Origin: a virus
Length of the DNA stretch: 23,790 nucleotides
IMG/VR virus record: IMGVR_UViG_3300023184_003422
Span: 1 to 23,790 of that record
Direction: 5' to 3' (one strand)
Below the pieces are notes generated by a model. That model was not told the DNA's origin, searched no databases, and saw nothing but the letters and a program-made list of their open reading frames with translations. Position 1 is the first letter of the stretch, and the number at the start of each line of letters is the position of its first letter. Shown here piece after piece: positions 21,669 to 23,790 of this stretch. The position numbers were made by a program, and so were the translations under genes.

Positions 21669-23790
21669 ATGAAAATATTAGCTCACACATGTTTTATTGG
21701 AGTAACAGGATATGCTAATCACGCAAAGTCCTTTTTTTGTGCTCTGAACAAATACCACACAGTAAAGGTTAGAAATTCAACGGTAGGTAAAGGTTGGAAA
21801 GGGATGAATAACACCCCGCACGATAATGAGACCTATATGACCACCGAGATGAAGGATATGTTAATCCTTCAGACCCTTAACAATTCGGACGGTAGTAGGT
21901 CAGATTACCCCATTTACGGGTATGATGGTGGTTACAAACCAGATGTTCATATTGTTCTGGTTGACACCAATAACTATTATTTCTATGAAAATTATGAGGG
22001 ATATAAAATAGCATATAATGTTTGGGAATCAACACGTTATCCAGATGATTTCTTTCAAAGATTACATTATTTTGATGAAGTATGGGTACCAACTCAATGG
22101 CAGTTTGATTGTTTAGTTGAACAGGGTTACCCATCACATAAAATATCAATCGTTCCTGAGGGGGTTGACGTGAACACATTTAAACCGTTAACTAAATTTC
22201 CGAAAAGAGATAAAAAAAGATTTGTATTGTTTGGTAGATGGGAATGGAGAAAAGGTACAACCGAAATATTACAAGCATTTGCGGAAGAGTTCAAAGACCA
22301 AGATGATATTGAGTTAATCGCATCAGTTGAAAACCCGTATCCGTCGGATGGTCTTAAGACCACTGAGGAAAGAATTAAACATTACGGTATCGACACCAAG
22401 AACATTAAGTTTGTTAAGTTCCCATCACAAGATGAATACGTTAATTATTTACAAACAGCACATGCTTTCATTTCTTGTGCAAGAAGTGAGGGTTGGAATT
22501 TGCCATTGATTGAGGCCATGGCTTGTGGAACACCATCATTATATTCAAATTGGGGTGGGCAATTACAATTTACATTAGATAAAGGGGTTCCTGTTTCAAT
22601 TAAAGGATTAACACCCGCTAATCACGAACACAAAGATTTCCCTGGTGAATATTGTGAACCTGATTGGCAAGATTTGAGATTCAAAATGCGTCAAGCATAC
22701 GATTATGACACCGCAATGTGGATTACCGCAAAAAGTGACTCTGAAAGAATACACAAAGATTTTAATTGGGACACAATAGCGAAAGGTGCAAGTAAAATTC
22801 TTGAAAATAAATTTGATGATTTTGCTTTCATAACAACAGGCAACATTGGTTATATGCCTGTGATTGAAAAGTTAGTTCAATCATTATTAGAATTTTCTAA
22901 ACGTAAGATTATTGTTTATGGTATTGATTGTGAGGTTCCGTTTGATTATCCAAATATTATTAAAAGAACTATTACAACACAAAAGATATCAGAACACGAT
23001 AAGTGGTATTGGAAACAAATAGCCTGTATTGAATCGGTTAATGAAGGGTTTGATAACTACGTTTGGATGGATGGTGATGTTGTTGTAAACTATAACGTTG
23101 ATGAAATTAAAAAATATTTCTCAGAAATTGAAAATTATCCAATATCCGATATACACGTACAAGAAGAATTTTTCGGTTGGTATGATGATGGGAAAAATTC
23201 ACAACTATTTAACGAACAAGTTGCAAATGATTGGGGGGTAGAAAAACAACAACCATATATGCATGTTTGTATGTATGTTTATAATAAAGAATGTAAATGG
23301 TGGTTTGAGGAAATTATAAGTCATTACGTGAAAGTAATGAAAGACGGAGGTAAAGATTACAAACGACTATACCTATGGAATGATGAGGGTATTGATAATG
23401 TGATGAGATGGAAGTATAATTTTAAAAAACATTTACCACTATCGAACTTTGACACATCATCCTATGATGGTGATGATGGAATGACAGATGATACCCAACA
23501 TCATTTTTTAAAGTTTTGGAATGAGGAAGGTCCACAGAATTTTAATAGAATATTTGGATATCAGGCAATACCTAAAGATAAAAATCAAATTTTATATTTC
23601 CACGGTAATAAAAATGCAGACATGTCTGATTTCATGATGAATTTTATCAAAATGAAACGTGACAATAGTTTTTATAAATCAGAACAATTTTATACATCGT
23701 TAGATGTTAATACATATAAGTTAGAGAACTTAGGTGATATTAAAGATGTACAAGGTGGAACCATTGAAGTTGCAGATAAGTATGGGTGGG
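21669..23790 (+). CDS. Two-domain glycosyltransferase, GT4 + GT-A (partial, runs off the window)
   Basis: At least 707 residues with no stop before the edge. Residues 1-380 form a GT-B fold of the GT4 family: an N-terminal MKILAHTCFIGVTGYANHAKSF, IAYNVWESTRYPDDF, VPEGVDVNTFKP, FGRWEWRKGT and ARSEGWNLPLIEAMACGTPS with Glu274 and Glu282 (E-x7-E donor site). From about residue 385 a second domain begins (FAFITTGNIGYMPVIEKLVQ) with VWMDGDVVVN, Asp468-Gly-Asp470 being a metal-binding DxD motif of GT-A enzymes. A C-terminal part (after 620) is cut off. The two domains may add two sugars in turn. The 5' part is visibly richer in G and C than the island before it. It has its own promoter. Confidence 0.85.
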   Translation, partial: MKILAHTCFIGVTGYANHAKSFFCALNKYHTVKVRNSTVGKGWKGMNNTPHDNETYMTTEMKDMLILQTLNNSDGSRSDYPIYGYDGGYKPDVHIVLVDTNNYYFYENYEGYKIAYNVWESTRYPDDFFQRLHYFDEVWVPTQWQFDCLVEQGYPSHKISIVPEGVDVNTFKPLTKFPKRDKKRFVLFGRWEWRKGTTEILQAFAEEFKDQDDIELIASVENPYPSDGLKTTEERIKHYGIDTKNIKFVKFPSQDEYVNYLQTAHAFISCARSEGWNLPLIEAMACGTPSLYSNWGGQLQFTLDKGVPVSIKGLTPANHEHKDFPGEYCEPDWQDLRFKMRQAYDYDTAMWITAKSDSERIHKDFNWDTIAKGASKILENKFDDFAFITTGNIGYMPVIEKLVQSLLEFSKRKIIVYGIDCEVPFDYPNIIKRTITTQKISEHDKWYWKQIACIESVNEGFDNYVWMDGDVVVNYNVDEIKKYFSEIENYPISDIHVQEEFFGWYDDGKNSQLFNEQVANDWGVEKQQPYMHVCMYVYNKECKWWFEEIISHYVKVMKDGGKDYKRLYLWNDEGIDNVMRWKYNFKKHLPLSNFDTSSYDGDDGMTDDTQHHFLKFWNEEGPQNFNRIFGYQAIPKDKNQILYFHGNKNADMSDFMMNFIKMKRDNSFYKSEQFYTSLDVNTYKLENLGDIKDVQGGTIEVADKYGW

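Noticed and set aside
1-23790. tRNA genes, CRISPR arrays, insertion sequences, replication origin
   Set aside because: I saw no cloverleaf-like GC-rich segments, no regularly spaced repeats, no transposase or integrase motifs and no long gene-free tract; all gaps are under about 170 bases when the small ORFs are considered.

Overview
This is a strongly AT-rich stretch of about 24 kb in which every convincing gene lies on the plus strand. Genes are packed end to end, with many 1-8 base overlaps (ATGA, TAATG, ATGATTAG). Start codons are preceded by A-rich sequence with almost no Shine-Dalgarno motif. This architecture, together with a phage-style APS kinase / HxGH nucleotidyltransferase / DUF2061 trio, a Hint-containing structural-looking protein and many small 2-oxoglutarate oxygenases, suggests the accessory and host-interaction region of a large tailed phage, probably uncultured and T4-like in size. 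The missing Shine-Dalgarno motifs and one TAnnTTTG-like box would fit a Bacteroidota host. No hallmark gene (terminase, major capsid, portal) is present, so both phage origin and host are inferences.

Layout. (1) 1-2794: a gene end, a GT-B-like glycosyltransferase, an SGNH hydrolase and a DUF5672 glycosyltransferase-like protein. (2) 2783-8613: a promoter, then a nucleotide-sugar operon with a ColD-like PLP 3-dehydratase (His in place of the Schiff-base Lys), two SDR epimerase/reductases, a GDP-mannose 4,6-dehydratase and a NodU/TobZ-type carbamoyltransferase. Together they suggest synthesis of a GDP-3,6-dideoxyhexose (colitose type) and carbamoylation of a sugar. (3) 8586-10221: a second GT-B-like gene that seems to have been inserted between two copies of a 28-bp direct repeat, followed by a 38-residue basic protein. 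(4) 10248-11295: APS kinase, nucleotidyltransferase, DUF2061. (5) 11323-12947: a 496-residue ATP-grasp-like / Hint-like / Cys-rich protein and a 29-residue peptide. (6) 12977-21636: an uninterrupted modification island with six predicted Fe(II)/2-oxoglutarate oxygenases, two sulfotransferase-like proteins, an iron-finger (TibC-type, BAHT) heptosyltransferase homologue, a radical SAM protein, a Cys-rich zinc-ribbon-like protein, an HTKG-motif glycosyltransferase-like protein, an SGNH hydrolase and an 18-residue microprotein. (7) 21633-23790: a strong sigma70-like promoter and a two-domain glycosyltransferase that runs off the window.

The most striking feature is a short shared C-terminus. Almost every protein of the modification island, plus the cassette-like glycosyltransferase at 8657, ends in a Lys/Asn-rich linker followed by K-[T/S/N/K/Q]-L-[L/I/V] or N-K/Q-L-I and then the stop (KTLL, KSLL, KTIL, KTLI, KNLI, DKLI, NKLI, NQLI, NKLV, QNLI, SSLI). 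The proteins belong to unrelated folds and use different Leu codons (TTA, CTA, CTT, TTG, CTG) in the tail. Small-molecule enzymes nearby (dehydratase, SDRs, aminotransferase-fold enzyme, APS kinase, nucleotidyltransferase) lack it. This suggests a peptide tag that collects macromolecule-modifying enzymes at one place or partner, such as a virion protein, a scaffold or a protease. I know of no described system that matches it.

Working model (inference): the sugar operon and the sulfate-activation genes supply activated donors. The tail-tagged enzymes hydroxylate, sulfate, glycosylate and otherwise modify a shared macromolecule, perhaps a virion surface protein such as the Cys-rich Hint protein, or host surface glycan.
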